Shown in pieces: positions 25,761 through 29,164 of a stretch of DNA of 29,164 bases (position 1 is the first letter of the stretch; each line of letters opens with the position of its first letter). The notes below the pieces were generated by a model. That model had not been told where the DNA came from and made no database searches. It saw only the letters and a list, made by a program, of their open reading frames with translations. The position numbers were made by a program, and so were the translations under genes. Source of the DNA: DATAFF01 sp036257595 (GTDB taxonomy: Bacteria > Pseudomonadota > Alphaproteobacteria > Rhizobiales > Aestuariivirgaceae); the NCBI GenBank assembly GCA_036257595.1, contig DATAFF010000033.1:1-29164 (forward strand), given 5' to 3'.

Positions 25761-25779
25761 GGCGGCGCAGCATGCCGCC
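25761..25779 (+). promoter_or_regulatory. Hairpin in the rpsO-pnp intergenic region
   Basis: GGCGGC (25761-25766), 7-nt loop, GCCGCC (25774-25779) form a stable stem about 10 bp after the rpsO stop, without a T-run. A weaker stem GGCAA/TTGCC follows at 25803-25820. In enterobacteria the equivalent gap carries a processing hairpin used in pnp autoregulation; the same role here is inference. Confidence 0.35.
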
Positions 25780-25902
25780 GCATTCCCCTCACAACGGCAT
25801 CGGGCAATGGGGCCCTTGCCAAAGCGCCCAAACGGGGACGCCGCATGGAGACAAGGCACGAATGGCAGTCTTGCGGCCAAGGGCAGAACGCAGGAAACGA
25901 CG

Positions 25903-28062
<2,160 letters not shown>

Positions 28063-28068
28063 GCGAGA

Positions 28069-28111
28069 GGCAGTAGGCAGTAGGGACTAGACACTGTTTC
28101 TGCACCCCTCC
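28069..28111. repeat. Inverted heptamer-array element, copy C (left arm and centre only)
   Basis: Left arm GGCAGTA, GGCAGTA, GGGACTA, GACACTG (28069-28096) begins 6 bp after the pnp stop. A centre-like stretch with CTGCAC at 28100-28105 and CCTCC follows, comparable to the centre of copy A (CTGCACTCTTCC). The expected CTACTGC right arm is absent; the sequence runs directly into a GC-rich palindrome. Read as a truncated copy. The centre match is suggestive, not certain. Confidence 0.65.
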
Positions 28112-28127
28112 CCCTGGTGGGGAGGGG
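28105..28127. repeat. GC-rich palindrome, first copy
   Basis: CCCCTCCCC, 5-nt loop CTGGT, GGGGAGGGG: a perfect 9-bp stem. A 22-base stretch of it recurs exactly as its reverse complement at 28191-28212, and the inner flanks (GGCCGGGGGTGGGGG and CCCCCACCCGGCC) are also partly complementary, so the whole 28105-28212 segment can fold on itself. Such palindromes are common intergenic elements in Hyphomicrobiales genomes. Confidence 0.8.
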
Positions 28128-28190
28128 CCGGGGGTGGGGGGAGTTGCAGCGCTCAGAAGACCCCCACCCGGCCTCGCTGTTGCTCGGCCA

Positions 28191-28212
28191 CCCTCCCCAC
28201 CAGGGGGAGGGG
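28191..28212. repeat. GC-rich palindrome, second (inverted) copy
   Basis: CCCTCCCC, loop ACCA(G), GGGGAGGGG; the 22 bases are the exact reverse complement of the first copy. The 63 bp between the copies contain no open frame of note. Likely REP/BIME-like; a role in mRNA 3'-end protection of pnp or in transcription termination is possible but not shown. Confidence 0.8.
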
Positions 28213-28258
28213 TCAATAACGCGGCGCCCTATCCTCCTAGGGGCCTACCTTTCCACAA

Positions 28259-28864
28259 TCACGACAGATTGCTCTCTCTGGGCGGCACGCACTCGCCGCG
28301 CTGCAACAGAGTTATCGAGAAGACAACCAGCAGGAATCCGACGGAAAGACCCAATGCCGTCCCGCAAAACGGCACGGCCCAGTACGCGATCTCGGGAAAA
28401 AATCTCGTCAGCACCAATCCAGCGACATTAGCTGACGCGCCGAGACTGACAAAACCCACCACCGCACGCCATTTCCGAAAGGCATCGAGCCTCATTCGCT
28501 GAGCTGGATCGCCATACATCGCCCGCGTGAATTCTTTAGTCCATGGGCGTTCCTGCAACCCCGAGGGTGCAGATCGGGGCTCGTTCGCCAATGGCGGAAG
28601 ATCCGCTTCGATGTCGATGATCTCCAACTCCGGATCCGATTCCACCAGAGGGTCGGAGCCCTGAGATTCCTGCGAGACAGCTGGGCTCTTGCCCTTGCTC
28701 GAAGGGCTTTCCGACAGGCTGGCACGACTCTGGTGCCGCGACAGTTCCTTGACCTTGCCGATCTCTTGAAGCGACTCGCTGCTGCTCTTCGATACCGCCA
28801 CGATCTCGTCGCCGCTGATGCTGCTTCTCGGGCTGACGTTGTAGCTTCCAGATAATTCACTCAT
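28259..28864 (-). CDS. Unrecognised protein with Ser-rich N-terminus and two C-terminal membrane helices
   Basis: I do not recognise this 201-residue protein. Residues 1-70 are very rich in Ser, Glu and Lys and probably disordered. An acidic stretch (ESDPELEIIDIEADLPPL) leads to a basic segment (TKEFTRAMYGDPAQRMRLDAFRKW). Two hydrophobic helices, about 133-153 and 163-187, are separated by a short loop, so the N-terminus is most likely cytoplasmic. No signal peptide or enzyme motif is visible. Translation looks real: GGGGGAAG lies about 4-11 nt before the ATG at 28864. Four lines of sequence counted within the gene give about 58% GC, clearly below its neighbours. It is bordered by repeats on both sides and by a 23-nt palindrome upstream, suggesting acquisition. 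It could also be a lineage-specific membrane protein. Confidence 0.65.
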   Translation of the reverse strand: MSELSGSYNVSPRSSISGDEIVAVSKSSSESLQEIGKVKELSRHQSRASLSESPSSKGKSPAVSQESQGSDPLVESDPELEIIDIEADLPPLANEPRSAPSGLQERPWTKEFTRAMYGDPAQRMRLDAFRKWRAVVGFVSLGASANVAGLVLTRFFPEIAYWAVPFCGTALGLSVGFLLVVFSITLLQRGECVPPRESNLS

Positions 28865-28884
28865 TTTCTTCCCCCTTGATTGAT

Positions 28885-28907
28885 CCAGTGATGATCATCA
28901 TCACTGG
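28885..28907. promoter_or_regulatory. 23-nt near-perfect palindrome upstream of the unrecognised gene
   Basis: Half-sites CCAGTGATGAT (28885-28895) and ATCATCACTGG (28897-28907) flank a single central base, a perfect 11-bp inverted repeat. With no loop it is better suited to binding a dimeric regulator as DNA than to forming an RNA hairpin. It ends 21 bp before the ATG at 28864 on the minus strand, where a repressor would block transcription or early elongation. No convincing -35/-10 pair was seen beside it. Confidence 0.5.
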
Positions 28908-28958
28908 CGGGGGAATACCGCAGCTTCAGCTTGAGCCCTGTCACGTTCGGCACAGGAA

Positions 28959-29042
<84 letters not shown>

Positions 29043-29046
29043 CTCA

Positions 29047-29164
29047 CTACAGCATCGCCGGCAGCACCCGGTCGGGCGGCTTGTGGCCATCGACCCAGGT
29101 CTTGATGTTGATGATCACCTTCTCGCCCATGTCGACCCGGCCCTCGATCGTCGCCGAGCCCATA
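29047..29164 (-). CDS. D-2-hydroxyacid dehydrogenase (glyoxylate reductase / D-glycerate dehydrogenase type), C-terminal end
   Basis: Only the last 38 codons are in the window; the gene runs off the right edge. The translated end contains MGSATIEGR, MGEKVIINI, DGHKPPDRVL and the final PAML. This matches my recollection of the C-terminus of alphaproteobacterial NAD(P)-dependent 2-hydroxyacid dehydrogenases of the glyoxylate reductase/glycerate dehydrogenase group; the catalytic His of the LPH-x-GSAT motif would lie just outside. The reaction would be reversible reduction of glyoxylate or hydroxypyruvate. The stop (TAG, complement 29047-29049) is 4 bp from repeat copy D. The family is likely; the substrate is not determinable from this fragment. 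Confidence 0.7.
   Translation of the reverse strand, partial: MGSATIEGRVDMGEKVIINIKTWVDGHKPPDRVLPAML

Overview
The window reads as a gene-dense, high-GC chromosomal stretch of an alphaproteobacterium, most likely of the order Hyphomicrobiales (Rhizobiales). Four things point there: the co-linear run fur/mur - olsA-like acyltransferase - miaB - phoH - ybeY - corC-like - lnt - XRE regulator - metK - trmB - rimP - nusA - ylxR - infB - rbfA - truB - rpsO - pnp; a Fur protein without CxxC zinc motifs; a PhrR-like XRE regulator before metK; and glnD, mutS and olsB close by. No rRNA, tRNA, transposase, phage gene or CRISPR array was seen. No stretch longer than about 300 bases lacks a gene.

Region 1 (57-8338, minus strand) runs hybrid histidine kinase, olsB, mutS, glnD with 38-51 bp gaps: signalling, ornithine-lipid synthesis, mismatch repair and nitrogen sensing. 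Region 2 (8339-8519) is a divergent promoter region with a 20-bp-phased direct repeat. Region 3 (8520-15354, plus) is a tightly packed run fur, olsA, miaB, phoH, ybeY, corC, lnt with several start/stop overlaps: metal regulation, membrane lipid and lipoprotein acylation, tRNA modification and rRNA processing. Region 4 (15355-18093) holds the XRE regulator, metK and trmB; MetK makes the AdoMet that TrmB and MiaB use. Region 5 (18188-25749) is the rimP-nusA-ylxR-infB-rbfA-truB-rpsO transcription/translation operon, preceded by a clear promoter and a hairpin-plus-terminator leader that fits the alphaproteobacterial rimP-leader attenuator. pnp follows (25903-28062). Region 6 (28063-29164) is the only accessory-looking part: GC-rich palindromes, an unrecognised 201-residue protein of visibly lower GC, a 23-nt palindrome before it, and the end of a 2-hydroxyacid dehydrogenase.

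The least conventional feature is a family of intergenic elements made of inverted arrays of a 7-base unit (GGCAGTA on one side, CTACTGC on the other) around a conserved 13-14 nt centre. Three complete copies and one apparently truncated copy sit just after stop codons; one supplies the stop codon of trmB. Everything else is mainly conserved housekeeping. Several start codons were moved from the longest open frame to an internal start because ribosome-binding sites, gene overlaps or family N-termini favour it; each entry says so.
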